Shown here in pieces: positions 44,900 through 54,544 of a stretch of DNA of 64,000 nt (the stretch's first letter is position 1; each line of letters begins with the position of its first letter). This DNA comes from CAVRQM01 sp963822705. GTDB taxonomy: Bacteria; Pseudomonadota; Alphaproteobacteria; Acetobacterales; Acetobacteraceae. A program made the position numbers and the translations under genes. The stretch spans positions 186,001 to 250,000 of the forward strand of contig CAWGIX010000010.1 in NCBI GenBank assembly GCA_963822705.1. The letters are read 5' to 3'. The notes beneath the pieces are model-generated. The model was not told the origin of the DNA. It searched no databases and saw only the letters and a list, made by a program, of their open reading frames with translations.

Positions 44900-46933
44900 T
44901 CACACGGTCTCGAGAATCGGCTCGACGCGGCTCAGGACATCGAGCGGGATGTGGCACGCGATCAGATGATTATTGCCGGCGTCGCGCACCGGCGGTAACT
45001 CGAAATCACAGATGGTGCCGACCTTGCGCGGGCAGCGGCCGGCGAACCGGCAGCCTTTTGGGGGATTGAGCGGGCTGGGAATCTCGCCCCGCAGCCGGAT
45101 GCGTTTCACTTTTATCGTCGGGTCCGGGATCGGCACCGCCGAGAGCAGCGCCTCGGTATATGGGTGGTAGGGCGGATGGAACAGCGCCTCCACCGGCCCG
45201 CTTTCCATTACGCGGCCGAGATACATGACCACCACCTGGTCGGCGAGATAGCGCACCAGCGCCAAATCGTGGCTGATGAACACCATAGTGGTGCGGCTTT
45301 CTGCCTGGATCTGCAGCAGCAGGTTTACCACCGCCGCCTGCACCGAAACGTCCAGTGCCGATACCGGCTCGTCGGCGATCAGCAGCGCGGGATTGCCGGC
45401 GAAGGCGCGGGCAATGGCGACACGCTGTTTCTGGCCGCCGGACAACTGGCGCGGCAGGCGGTGGCGCGCAGCGGCCGGCAGACGCACCATCCGGAACAGA
45501 TTCAGAATGCGGTCCTCGATCGCGCCGCGGCCCCGTGCGATGCCGAAATTGCGCAACGCCCGTGCGATCGGCCAGCTTACCCGATGCGACGGATTGAGCG
45601 TCATATCCGGGTTCTGAAAAACCATCTGGATCGCCGCCACTTGCTCCGGCGTGCGGGCGGCAACGGGCGTTTTCGCAACATCGGTTCCGGCCACGCGCAG
45701 CGCGCCGCGCGTCGCCGGATCGAGTCCCGCGAGCACGCGCGCGAACGTCGATTTGCCGGAGCCGGACTCGCCGACCACGGCGATGATCTGCCCTCGGTCC
45801 GCGCCGAAGCGTAGATCCTCGTTTGCCATCAGGCGGCCGCCGCCGACCTCGTAGATCCTGGTCAGGCCGTCCACCTCCAGCACCCGATCAGCGGGAAACT
45901 CTGCCAACGCGAGGTCCGGCCGATCGACCGGCGCGCGATCGGGGCCAGCATCCTGCGCATCCTGCCAGCGCAGACAGCGCGCCAAATGGTGAGGGCCGAC
46001 ATCGAGCAGCGGCACCGCGTCGCGGTCGCACAAACCCGGCTTCGCCATGGGACAGCGGGGCATAAACGCGCAGCCGCTGGGACGGTGCGCCAGCGCCGGC
46101 ACCTGGCCGCCGATCGGCGTCAGCGTCGTGCCGAGCTTGTTGGCGCCCAGGCGGGGGATCGAGGCGAGCAAGCCTCGTGTGTAGGGATGGCGGGGATCGC
46201 CGAACAACGCCTCCGCGGGCGCATCCTCGACCAGCTCGCCCGCATACATCACGCCGACGCGCTCGCAGACGCGGGCGATGACGCCCAGATTGTGGGACAC
46301 GTAGAACAGTGCCGTGCCGTATTTGTCACGGAGTTCGCTGATCAGGTCGAGCACCTCGGCCTCGACCGTGACGTCCAGCCCCGTTGTCGGCTCGTCCAGC
46401 AGCAGCAGGGCGGGATTGGCGAGCAGCGCCATGGCGATCACCACGCGCTGCTTCTGCCCGCCGGAAAGCTGGTGCGGATAGCGGCCCAGCACGGCATCCG
46501 GGTCGGCCATGTGCACGTCGGCCAGCACGCGCCGTGCCATGTCGCGCGCCTCGCGGATGCCCACGCGCCGGTGCTGCATCGGCACCTCGGTCAGCTGCCG
46601 CCCGACGGTCAAGGTCGGGTTCAGCGCGGACGCCGGCTCCTGATACACGACGGCGATCTTGCTGCCGCGGATGGCGGCGAGCTCCGTTGGTGTCGCCCGT
46701 GTGAGATCCTGGCCATCGAGCACGATCCGGCCGCCGGCGATGATGCCGTTGCGGCCCATGTAGCCGAGCATCGCCATCAGCAGCGTGGTTTTCCCGCAAC
46801 CCGATTCGCCCACCAGGCCAAAACGTTCGCCGGGTTCGATGTCCAGCGAGAAATCCGGCAACACGGTCAGCGTGCCGGCGGTGGTTCGATAGTCGACCCG
46901 GAGATTCTGGATCGACAGCAGAGGCACTGGCAC
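44900..46933 (-). CDS. Fused DppD-DppF ATPase of a peptide-type ABC importer
   Basis: One 677-residue chain with two ABC domains. First: FGLVGESGCGKTTLLMAMLG, QLSGGQKQRVVIAMALLANP, LLLLDEPTTGLDVTVEAEVL. Second: IAVVGESGSGKSTFARVLAG, QLSGGQKQRVAIARAFAGNP, LLIADEPVSALDVSVQAAVV. Each domain ends in a Cys-bearing oligopeptide C-terminal region (CAFMPRCPMAKPGLCDRD; CRFAGRCPRKVGTICDFE) that may bind an Fe-S cluster or stabilise the fold. It starts at GTG 46931-46933, 7 bp after the dppC-like gene, and powers the importer encoded upstream. Confidence 0.92.
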   Translation of the reverse strand: MPVPLLSIQNLRVDYRTTAGTLTVLPDFSLDIEPGERFGLVGESGCGKTTLLMAMLGYMGRNGIIAGGRIVLDGQDLTRATPTELAAIRGSKIAVVYQEPASALNPTLTVGRQLTEVPMQHRRVGIREARDMARRVLADVHMADPDAVLGRYPHQLSGGQKQRVVIAMALLANPALLLLDEPTTGLDVTVEAEVLDLISELRDKYGTALFYVSHNLGVIARVCERVGVMYAGELVEDAPAEALFGDPRHPYTRGLLASIPRLGANKLGTTLTPIGGQVPALAHRPSGCAFMPRCPMAKPGLCDRDAVPLLDVGPHHLARCLRWQDAQDAGPDRAPVDRPDLALAEFPADRVLEVDGLTRIYEVGGGRLMANEDLRFGADRGQIIAVVGESGSGKSTFARVLAGLDPATRGALRVAGTDVAKTPVAARTPEQVAAIQMVFQNPDMTLNPSHRVSWPIARALRNFGIARGRGAIEDRILNLFRMVRLPAAARHRLPRQLSGGQKQRVAIARAFAGNPALLIADEPVSALDVSVQAAVVNLLLQIQAESRTTMVFISHDLALVRYLADQVVVMYLGRVMESGPVEALFHPPYHPYTEALLSAVPIPDPTIKVKRIRLRGEIPSPLNPPKGCRFAGRCPRKVGTICDFELPPVRDAGNNHLIACHIPLDVLSRVEPILETV

Positions 46934-46940
46934 CTGCTCC

Positions 46941-47861
46941 TCAATCCTGCTGCGACAGTTCGTTCAGTCCGTCAGCCAGCAGGTTGAAGCCGAGCACGAG
47001 TGTCACGATGGCGATGCACGGCAGCACCGCCATCAGCGGGTAGACCGTGATCATCGGCGTCGCCTGCTGCACCATGCCGCCCCAGTCCGGATTGGGCGGC
47101 GGCAGACCGAGCCCGAGGAAACCCAGCGTGCCGATCATGATGGTGGTGTAGCCGAGGCGCAGACAGAAATCGGTGATGAGCGGCCCGCGGCAGTTGGGCA
47201 GAATCTCCACCAGCATGATGATCGGCGCCCGCTCGCGCCGCAGCCGGGCGGCGGCGATATAATCCTGGTTCACGATAGTCAGCGTCAATCCCCGCGCGAT
47301 GCGCCCGATGCCGGGTGCCGAGGACAGGATCACCGCAACGATGATGTTGAGCGCCGAGGGACCGATATTGGCGATCAGGATGACATACAGCACCACGACC
47401 GGGAACGACAGGATCACGTCCGATGCGCGGCTGATCAGCGGATCGACCCAGCCGCGATAATATCCCGCCAGCAGGCCGAGCGCGCAGCCGACGGCGTAGG
47501 CCACGAGCACGGACACCGGCGCCAGGACCAGCACGATGCGCGAGCCCCAGATCAGGCGCGACAGGATGTCGCGGCCCAACGGATCGATGCCGAGCCAGTG
47601 TGCGGCACTCGGCCCGGGGCTCGCCATGGCGGCGTAGTTTTGCGCGTTGGGATCGGGGAGCGGCAGGACCGGCGCCAGCAGCGCCAGCACCACCCATAGC
47701 AGCACCAGCGAAAGGCCGGCCATCGCCACGCCGGAAGTCGGCAGCCGCCGCAGCAGGCCCGGCGCACGACGCTCCGCCTCCGCCGGTTCGACACGCGTTG
47801 CTATCTCCGCAATCGACAGCGCCGTCACTTCGTCGAGTCGGACCGATGGCGCCTCCGTCAC
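46941..47861 (-). CDS. Peptide-type ABC importer permease (DppC-like)
   Basis: A 306-residue inner-membrane permease. A cytosolic lead is followed by a first helix (GVAMAGLSLVLLWVVLALLA) and the family periplasmic motif HWLGIDPLGRDILSRLIWGS. The EAA region is QDYIAAARLRRERAPIIMLV, with GYTTIMIGTLGFLGLGLPPP downstream. GTG 47859-47861 overlaps the dppB-like stop (GTGA). Because the upstream gene has a frameshift, the two appear as one long open frame; they are separate genes. Confidence 0.88.
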   Translation of the reverse strand: MTEAPSVRLDEVTALSIAEIATRVEPAEAERRAPGLLRRLPTSGVAMAGLSLVLLWVVLALLAPVLPLPDPNAQNYAAMASPGPSAAHWLGIDPLGRDILSRLIWGSRIVLVLAPVSVLVAYAVGCALGLLAGYYRGWVDPLISRASDVILSFPVVVLYVILIANIGPSALNIIVAVILSSAPGIGRIARGLTLTIVNQDYIAAARLRRERAPIIMLVEILPNCRGPLITDFCLRLGYTTIMIGTLGFLGLGLPPPNPDWGGMVQQATPMITVYPLMAVLPCIAIVTLVLGFNLLADGLNELSQQD

Positions 47862-48872
47862 CGTGCCCTCACGCGCGGATCGAGGATGCGATAGCCGATA
47901 TCGCTGGCAAGCTGTGTGCACGAGGCGATCAGCAGCGCCACCAAGGTCGCCGCTTCGATCAGCGAAATGTCGCCGAACAGCGAAGCTTGCAGCAGCAAAC
48001 GCCCGAAATCCCGGATAGGCAAACACCAGCTCGGTCACGACCACGCCGCCGATCAGCCAGTTGATCTGCAGCAGCATGACCGTGAACGGGGCGATCATGG
48101 CATTGCGCAGCGCATGCCGCGCGATCACTGTCCGCCGCGGCAGCCCTTTCAGAATCGCGGTGCGGATATAGGGCGTCGCCATCACCTCGGTCATCGAGCT
48201 GCGGACGATGCGCGCCACATACCCGGCGTCGTACAAGGTCAGCACCATGACCGGCAACACGAGCTGGGCGGGAATCGACCATCCGGCCGACGGATCGAGC
48301 GGGCTGGTGCCGGGGAACAGGTGCAGCCCGACCGCCAGCACGGCGACCAAAATCACGCCCAGCGCGTATTCCGGCGTCGAGGTGAACACGATCGAAACGA
48401 CGGAGATGGTGCGGTCCACATAGCTCCCCGGCCAGATCCCCGCGAACACGCCCAGCAGCATGGAGAGCGGCACGATGAGCGCAAACGCGATGCCGGCCAA
48501 AATCGCGGTGTTGCCCAGCCGATCCCAGAGCACGTCGTTGACCGGCTCCTTCAGCATGGTCGAATAGCCGAAGTTGCCGAAATAGCGGGCGCCGCGCGGG
48601 TCCGCAAAACCGAGGCCGAGACTCGGGTCCTGCAACGGATCCTTTTGCAGACCCAACAGCACCCCCGCCCAGCGCGCATAGCGCACCATCAGCGGATCGT
48701 TCAGATGCAGCTTTTGGTAGAGCAGCTCCACCTGCTGCGGCAGCGCGAATGCGCCCAAAGTCTTGCGCGCCACGTTGCCCGGGGAGAACTCGCAGACGGC
48801 GAAGACCAGGAATGACGCGACCACCAGGGTCAGCAACAGTTCCGCGGTGCGCCTTGCTAGATAGCGGATCAT
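47858..48872 (-). CDS. Peptide-type ABC importer permease (DppB-like, one frameshift)
   Basis: A 337-residue membrane protein after correction. It starts MIRYLARRTAELLLTLVVAS and has YIRTAILKGLPRRTVIARHA and LRNAMIAPFTVMLLQINWLI. One surplus T near 48005-48012 shifts the frame within FAYPGF; removing it gives GRLLLQASLFGDISLIEAAT and a stop at 47858-47860, the usual place for DppB. The substrate-binding gene ends 60 bp upstream. Confidence 0.87.
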
Positions 48873-48932
48873 CGTATCCTCCCGGCCGTTGCAGGCGAAC
48901 CGCGCCCGCAACGGCTGGACCGGAGCAGCCGA

Positions 48933-50621
48933 TCAGGTAGCCGGCTGAACGGCAATCCGGTTGCCGAACAGGTAGCTCGTCGGGTGCATCGTAAACCCCT
49001 CAACCTTGTCGGCGAAGAAGGTAAAATTGTTGCGCCAGAGCGGCTGCACGATCGGGCCGTCCTCGTGCATGATGGTCTCGAGCTTGCCTATCACCTCGCG
49101 GCGTTTGTCCAGGTCGAGAATACCCCCCGCTTCAACCAGAAGCTTGTCGAACTCGGGGTTCGAATAGCCGCTCTCGTTCCACGGCGCGCCGGTGCGATAG
49201 GCGAGACCGAGAACCATCAGGCCCAGCGGACGATGATACCAGATCGTGCAGCCGAACGGCACCTTGGTCCAGACGTCCCAATAGGCGGCGCCCGGCATCA
49301 CGTTCAGTTTGACGTTGATGCCGATCGCCTTCCACTGCTCCATTGCCGCCTGGCATTCCACCGCGTTCCACTGCGGATCGGCCGGCACATAGAGTTCGGT
49401 CGTGAACCCGTCGGGATGGCCCGCCTCGGCCAGCAGCTTCTTGGCTGCCGCGACGTCCTGGTCCATCGGCGGGATCGGATCGTAGTCGGGCTGCACCTGG
49501 GCCACGTGCGTGTGGTCGCCGACCTTGCCCAGGCCGCGCACGGCGACTTCCATCACCTGCTTGCTGTTGGTGGCCAGCCGCAACGCCTTGCGCACGCGCG
49601 GGTCATCGAAGGGCTTTTCCGTGACTTTCACGCGCAGCACCGCCGTCTCGGCGGTTCCTACCTCGTACAGTTTCAGGCCGGGCAGGGCTTTCAGCGCATC
49701 GTACTGGATTGGATCGGCGCTCACCAGGCCGTCGATCTGCTTCGATGCCATGGCCGAGATCGCCGCCGAGGCCGCGTCGCCCATGTCGATGAACTCGAGC
49801 TGATCGAGGTACGGCCCGTCCCCCCAATAATCCTTGCGTCCCTTCAGAACCACCCGCTTGCCGATCTCGAAACTCACGAGATCGAACGCGCCGGTTCCTT
49901 GGGAGCCGACCCCGAACACGCCGTTCTCCTCCGGATAGAGCATTGCCGCGGGGTAGTGGAACAGATGTTCGGGGACCGCGAGCTCCGGCTCCTTGCAGTT
50001 CAGCCGCACGGTGTGGTCGTCGATTTTTTCGATGGCGCTGGCGTCCCACAGTTCCAGCTTGGTTTTCGGCTTGCCGTCCTTGTCGGTACCGTCCGGCACC
50101 TCCTTCATCAGGTAACCCTGCACCAGGCCCAGGAAGGATGAGCCGACGGCCGGATCACACAGCTGCTTCAGGTTCCAGATCACGTCGTCGGCGGTGAACG
50201 CGCGGCCGTTATGCCACTTCACGTTCTGGCGGACGTGCAACGTCCACGTCTTCAGATCGGGACTGGCTTCCCACTTTTCCAGCAGATAGGGATGCGTCAC
50301 GTTCTGGTCGTCGGTCAGCGTCAGGTATTCGACCACCTGGCGGCTGACGTTGCTGTCGTACGCGCCCCAGGAATAGGTATGCGGACTCTTGATGTCCTTC
50401 ACCCGGTTGCCCACGCGCAGAGTGCCACCTTTCGGCATTTCGGCGGCCCGCGCCGGTGCGACCAGGCTCTCTCCGGTCACGTTGGCGACGAAGGCGTAGG
50501 CCGCCGGCGCGGCGAGGCCGAGCAGCGTCGCGTAGCGGAGGAAATCACGTCGGTCGATGCGACCCTCGACGAACTGGGACTTCACCAGATCGATGCTAGG
50601 GTGTTTTCGATACTGCTTCAC
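48933..50621 (-). CDS. ABC importer substrate-binding protein, family 5 (intact)
   Basis: A 562-residue periplasmic binding protein. GTG 50619-50621 has a perfect AGGAGG seven bases upstream. The signal is of twin-arginine type (GRIDRRDFLRYATLLGLAAP). Mature blocks include LKTWTLHVRQNVKWHNGRAF, GTGAFDLVSFEIGKRVVLKG, KPFDDPRVRKALRLATNSKQ and AAKKLLAEAGHPDGFTTELY. It shares the same leader style and domain order as the frameshifted protein at 16.3-18.0 kb. Ligand is probably a peptide, opine or amino-acid conjugate. First gene of a complete five-domain importer. Confidence 0.92.
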   Translation of the reverse strand: MKQYRKHPSIDLVKSQFVEGRIDRRDFLRYATLLGLAAPAAYAFVANVTGESLVAPARAAEMPKGGTLRVGNRVKDIKSPHTYSWGAYDSNVSRQVVEYLTLTDDQNVTHPYLLEKWEASPDLKTWTLHVRQNVKWHNGRAFTADDVIWNLKQLCDPAVGSSFLGLVQGYLMKEVPDGTDKDGKPKTKLELWDASAIEKIDDHTVRLNCKEPELAVPEHLFHYPAAMLYPEENGVFGVGSQGTGAFDLVSFEIGKRVVLKGRKDYWGDGPYLDQLEFIDMGDAASAAISAMASKQIDGLVSADPIQYDALKALPGLKLYEVGTAETAVLRVKVTEKPFDDPRVRKALRLATNSKQVMEVAVRGLGKVGDHTHVAQVQPDYDPIPPMDQDVAAAKKLLAEAGHPDGFTTELYVPADPQWNAVECQAAMEQWKAIGINVKLNVMPGAAYWDVWTKVPFGCTIWYHRPLGLMVLGLAYRTGAPWNESGYSNPEFDKLLVEAGGILDLDKRREVIGKLETIMHEDGPIVQPLWRNNFTFFADKVEGFTMHPTSYLFGNRIAVQPAT

Positions 50622-51066
50622 GGACGCCTCCTGTTTGCGTGGTGTTGCCCTTTGCGGGTCCGCACGGTGATTGGAAGATCAGCCTGTGCGGGGGACCCGT
50701 CAAGGCGGCCGTTGGCAGGGCCTTTGCAAGATCGAGGTCGGGAGGGCTGTCAGATGCTCAGGATGGAGAGGTTGAATACCTATGCGCGAGATGAGCCACT
50801 TCATGATTCGGCCCGGACCACACCGGCCGCCAACCTGCCCGCGCGGCGCGCGAGCAAGCGTGATGCCGGTTTAGGTATTCCGGGCTTCTGGCGTCAAAAA
50901 TACGATGCAACCCTGTGCGGGTCCCACCCTATGATTTCGCATGATTTCGCAGTTGGCCGCGCGCAGAAGAGATTTGTCCCCGAGTGCGCGGGGAATTCTC
51001 CCCAGTATCATGCCTGCTCGCCCTGAAAACAGTGGTATGGATCATCGCAGGGGAGAGCAGGCCGCG
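50622..51066. other. Divergent intergenic region between two ABC importer operons
   Basis: 445 bp without a gene, between the family-5 binding protein (-) and the PotA-like ATPase (+), so it must hold both promoters. GCGGGTCC or its complement recurs at about 50655, 50690-50700 and 50918, the first two in inverted orientation. A 10-bp tandem duplication lies at 50931-50950. I see no convincing -35/-10 pair and no riboswitch. Confidence 0.5.
50931..50950. repeat. Tandem duplication of ATGATTTCGC
   Basis: Two exact head-to-tail copies, 50931-50940 and 50941-50950, about 117 bp upstream of the PotA-like start. It may be a regulator-binding site or a simple slippage duplication. Confidence 0.5.
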
Positions 51067-52173
51067 ATGCACGCTGGCGGGCAGGAAACGCCGCTGGTGA
51101 CGTTTGCTGCGGTCGAGAAGACCTATGACGGGGAATTTTACGTCGTCAAAGGCCTCAATCTTGACGTGCGGACGGGCGAATTCCTGTCGCTGCTCGGGCC
51201 GTCGGGATCCGGCAAGACCACCATTCTGATGATGCTCGCCGGCTTCGAGGCGCCTTCCGACGGTGAGATCCGGCTAGGGGGGCAGCGCCTCAACGAGCAG
51301 CCGCCGCACCGGCGCGATATCGGCATGGTGTTTCAGAACTACGCGCTGTTTCCGCACATGACGGTGGCCGAGAACGTGGCCTTCCCCCTCTCCGTCCGAC
51401 GCCTCTCGCGTGCCGAGCAGCAGTCTCGGGTGCGCCGAGCGCTGGAGATGGTGCAGCTCCACCACCTAGCAGCACGCAAGCCGTCGCAGCTGTCGGGCGG
51501 CCAGCAGCAACGCGTCGCCCTGGCCCGGGCGCTCGTTTTCGAGCCACGTCTGGTGCTGATGGACGAACCGCTGGGAGCGCTGGACAAGCGCCTGCGCGAG
51601 ACGATGCAGTTCGAGATCAAACGCCTGCATCACCAGCTTGCCCTGACGATCGCCTACGTCACCCACGACCAGTCGGAGGCGCTGACGATGTCCGACCGCG
51701 TGGCGGTGCTGTCCAACGGCCGCATCCAGCAGCTGGCGGCACCCGAAGTCCTGTACGAGGACCCTGCAAACGCCTTTGTCGCCAACTTCATCGGCGAGAA
51801 CAATGGGTTGGCCGGTTCGCTCAGGGGAATCAATGGTGACTGGGCGACGCTTCGTCTTGACGGGGGCGAGCAGATCACGGGCAAGGCCGGGGGAGGGTTG
51901 CTTATAGGACAGCCAGCCACTCTGGCCCTTCGGCCGGAGCGAACGCTGCTGGAACCGGCTCAAACGGACGGGATCAACCGAATTTCCGGACGGGTCGAAG
52001 ACGTTTCCTACTGCGGCGATTTCCGACGCGTGGAGCTGTCCACATCCGGCCGGCAGAGCTTTGTCGTGAAAGTGCCGAACACGATGCGACACACGGTGCC
52101 TGCGACAGGCGAGACCATCGGAATCGGCTGGCGTTTCGAGGACTGCAAAATCCTAAGCGCCAGCCCTGGCTGA
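51067..52173 (+). CDS. Spermidine/putrescine-type ABC importer ATPase (PotA-like)
   Basis: A 368-residue ATPase. Walker A is LLGPSGSGKTTILMMLAG, the Q-loop FQNYALFPHMTVAENVAFPL, the signature QLSGGQQQRVALARALV, and Walker B LVLMDEPLGALDKRLRETMQ. A C-terminal TOBE domain follows (PATLALRPERTLLEP, RISGRVEDVSYCGDFRRVEL). ATG 51067 has GGGGAGA ten bases upstream; ATG 51037 is a possible longer start. It heads a PotA-PotD-PotB-PotC operon for import of a polyamine-like or other small cationic or zwitterionic compound. Confidence 0.92.
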   Translation: MHAGGQETPLVTFAAVEKTYDGEFYVVKGLNLDVRTGEFLSLLGPSGSGKTTILMMLAGFEAPSDGEIRLGGQRLNEQPPHRRDIGMVFQNYALFPHMTVAENVAFPLSVRRLSRAEQQSRVRRALEMVQLHHLAARKPSQLSGGQQQRVALARALVFEPRLVLMDEPLGALDKRLRETMQFEIKRLHHQLALTIAYVTHDQSEALTMSDRVAVLSNGRIQQLAAPEVLYEDPANAFVANFIGENNGLAGSLRGINGDWATLRLDGGEQITGKAGGGLLIGQPATLALRPERTLLEPAQTDGINRISGRVEDVSYCGDFRRVELSTSGRQSFVVKVPNTMRHTVPATGETIGIGWRFEDCKILSASPG

Positions 52174-52223
52174 AGTCTAATATATCACCGCTCAACCGCA
52201 CACGTCAGGACAGGAACCATTCC

Positions 52224-53276
52224 ATGCAATTGCGAAAGACGATCGCCGGTGCTGCTGCACTCGCGCTGAGCGCTGGCCTGCTGTGCGCCGCTGCACGGGC
52301 GGAAGAAACCATTACCATTCCAAATTTTGGCGGCGCGTTCGAGGCGGCCGCCGACAAGGCTTGGTTCCAGCCATTCACCGCCGCTACGGGTATCAAGATC
52401 GCCAAGGAGGAGTACGACGGCGGTCTCGCCAAGCTGCGCGCCATGGTCGAAGCCAAGGACACCATTTGGGATGTGATCGATCTGGAGTCCGACGACGCGA
52501 TTCTCGGCTGCGACGAGGGTCTTCTGCAGAAGCTGGGGCCGAACGTCGTCCACGATCCCGGCGACTTCATCCCAGGGGCGGTGCTGCCCTGCGCGGTCTC
52601 GTCGATGGTCTGGTCGACCGTGTATGCTTTCGATACCTCGAAGCTCACAACACCGCCGACGACCATCGCGGACTTCTTCGACGTGCAGAAGTTTCCCGGC
52701 AAGCGCGGGGTTCGCAAGAGCCCGAAAGGCCTGCTGGAGTGGGCGCTGATGGCAGACGGGGTGAAGGCGCAAGACGTCTACAAGGTGCTCGGCACGCCGG
52801 CAGGGTTGGACCGCGCATTCAAGAAGGCGGACGCGATAAAAAGCTCGATCGTCTGGTGGGAGGCCGGGGCGCAGCCGCCGCAACTGCTCGCGGACGGCGC
52901 CGTGGTGATGACCATGGCCTATAACGGCCGCATCTACGATGCCCAGCACAAGGACCACAAGCCGTTCAAGATCGTCTGGGACGGCCAGATCTATGATTTC
53001 GAATACTGGGGCATTCCGACCGGCACCAAGCACCAGGCGGCGGCGGAGAAATTCGTCGCCTTCGCCACCAACTCGAGCCGGATCGGCGATCTGTCGCGCT
53101 ATATCGCCTACGCACCGCCAAGCAAGGCTGCCATTCAAAAGATCAGCGCGAGCGTCTTGCCCGATCTGCCCACCGCTCCGGCAAACTTCACGAATGGATT
53201 GCAGATCGACCCGACTTTCTGGGCCGACAATGTCGACATGATCACCAAGCGATTCGAGGCTTGGATCGGCGGCTGA
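52224..53276 (+). CDS. Polyamine-type ABC importer substrate-binding protein (PotD-like)
   Basis: A 350-residue periplasmic protein with signal peptide MQLRKTIAGAAALALSAGLL cut near AARAEE. The mature part opens TITIPNFGGAFEAAADKAWF and has WDVIDLESDDAILGCDEG, SSMVWSTVYAFDTSKL, FPGKRGVRKSPKGLLEWALM and FEYWGIPTGTKHQAA. This matches extracellular solute-binding proteins of the polyamine/opine/aromatic-amine class. The ligand is not readable. It lies 50 bp after potA and 7 bp before the permease. Confidence 0.9.
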   Translation: MQLRKTIAGAAALALSAGLLCAAARAEETITIPNFGGAFEAAADKAWFQPFTAATGIKIAKEEYDGGLAKLRAMVEAKDTIWDVIDLESDDAILGCDEGLLQKLGPNVVHDPGDFIPGAVLPCAVSSMVWSTVYAFDTSKLTTPPTTIADFFDVQKFPGKRGVRKSPKGLLEWALMADGVKAQDVYKVLGTPAGLDRAFKKADAIKSSIVWWEAGAQPPQLLADGAVVMTMAYNGRIYDAQHKDHKPFKIVWDGQIYDFEYWGIPTGTKHQAAAEKFVAFATNSSRIGDLSRYIAYAPPSKAAIQKISASVLPDLPTAPANFTNGLQIDPTFWADNVDMITKRFEAWIGG

Positions 53277-53283
53277 TCAGGCC

Positions 53284-54541
53284 GTGTCGGCGACGACGGG
53301 GACATCGGCAGAAGCGCGTGCGGCGTCTGCCCCTCGCGCGGGCGCCGCACGGGGCTATCGGCGGGCTCGGCAGCGGCAGGCTGGGACAGCTTTTGCGCTC
53401 GCCGCGCCGCTGCTGCTGTTCCTGGTGCTGATCTTCGTTCTGCCGATCGGCGGGTTGCTGCTGAAAAGCATCGAAGGGCTGGGGGTGCCGGCCGTGCTGC
53501 CCCACACGTCGCGAAGCGTTGCGAGATTGGAACGGGCAAGGGCTGCCGGGTGAGGCGGCATACGCCGGCCTTGCGGCCGATCTCGGACAGGCTTCGGGCA
53601 CGCCGGCGCTCGGCGAGATCGCGCGGCGTCTGAACTTTTTCGATTCCGGCTTTCGCAGCCTGTTGCTCAAGACCGCGCGCGAACTGCCGGCCCAGGAGCC
53701 GGCCACTTGGCAGAAACGGCTGGTCGAGATCGATGCGCGGTGGGGGGACCGCGAGGCGTGGACCGCGCTGCGCCGCGGCTCGGCGATGGTAACGCCGGAC
53801 TACCTGCTGGCCGCGGTAGACCGCAAGTTCAATGCTGACGGCATCATCGTGCCGGTGGGCGAGGGACTGTACCTGGCCGTCTTCGAGCGAACATTCTGGA
53901 TCAGTTTCCTGGTGACCGCCGTCTGCTTCCTGCTTGGTTATCCGGTGGCCTGCCTGCTGGCAACGCTGCCGCCGAAAGCCAGCGGGCGGCTGATGATTTT
54001 CGTTATCGTTCCATTCTGGACATCGCTGCTGGTCCGTACCACGGCCTGGTACGTGCTGCTGCAGCCGAACGGGGTCGTGAACGGTCTGCTGCAGGGATTG
54101 GGGTTGACGACCCACAGCGTACCCCTGGTGTTCAACCGCGTCGGCGTGCTGATCGGCATGACCCACATTCTGCTGCCATACATGATCCTGGCCAACTATG
54201 CCGTGATGAAAGGGATTTCCCCGACCTTTGTGCGCGCTGCTCTATCGCTGGGCAGCCATCCGGTCGAGGCGTTCTTGCGGGTGTATTTTCCGCTCACCCT
54301 GCCCGGCGTGGGGGCCGGCATATTCTTGGTGTTCGTGCTGGCGCTAGGCTACTATATCACGCCAGCCATGCTGGGCGGTGGCGGCGACACGATGATCAGC
54401 CAACTGATCGCCTTTCAGACGCAGGATCAGCTGAACTGGGGCATTGCCGGCGCATTGTCGGTGTATCTGGTGGCGCTGACCCTGGCCTTGTACTTTGCCT
54501 TCAACCGCCTGATCGGCGTGGAACGTTTGCGGCTGGGATAG
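53284..54541 (+). CDS. Polyamine-type ABC importer permease (PotB-like, one frameshift)
   Basis: A 418-residue membrane protein with a large periplasmic loop after helix 1, typical of this subgroup. It starts at GTG 53284; first helix FALAAPLLLFLVLIFVLP. One surplus base near 53507-53514 separates VLPHTS from EALRDWNGQG. Later blocks are FWTSLLVRTTAWYVLLQPNG and the EAA motif VRAALSLGSHPVEAFLRVYF, then GYYITPAMLGGGGDTMISQL. Pairs with the next permease. Confidence 0.88.
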
Positions 54542-54544
54542 GCG

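Noticed and set aside
50941..51066. N-terminal extension of the PotA-like ATPase
   Set aside because: The residues are not ATPase-like, they include the tandem duplication, and ATG 51067 has a good ribosome site.
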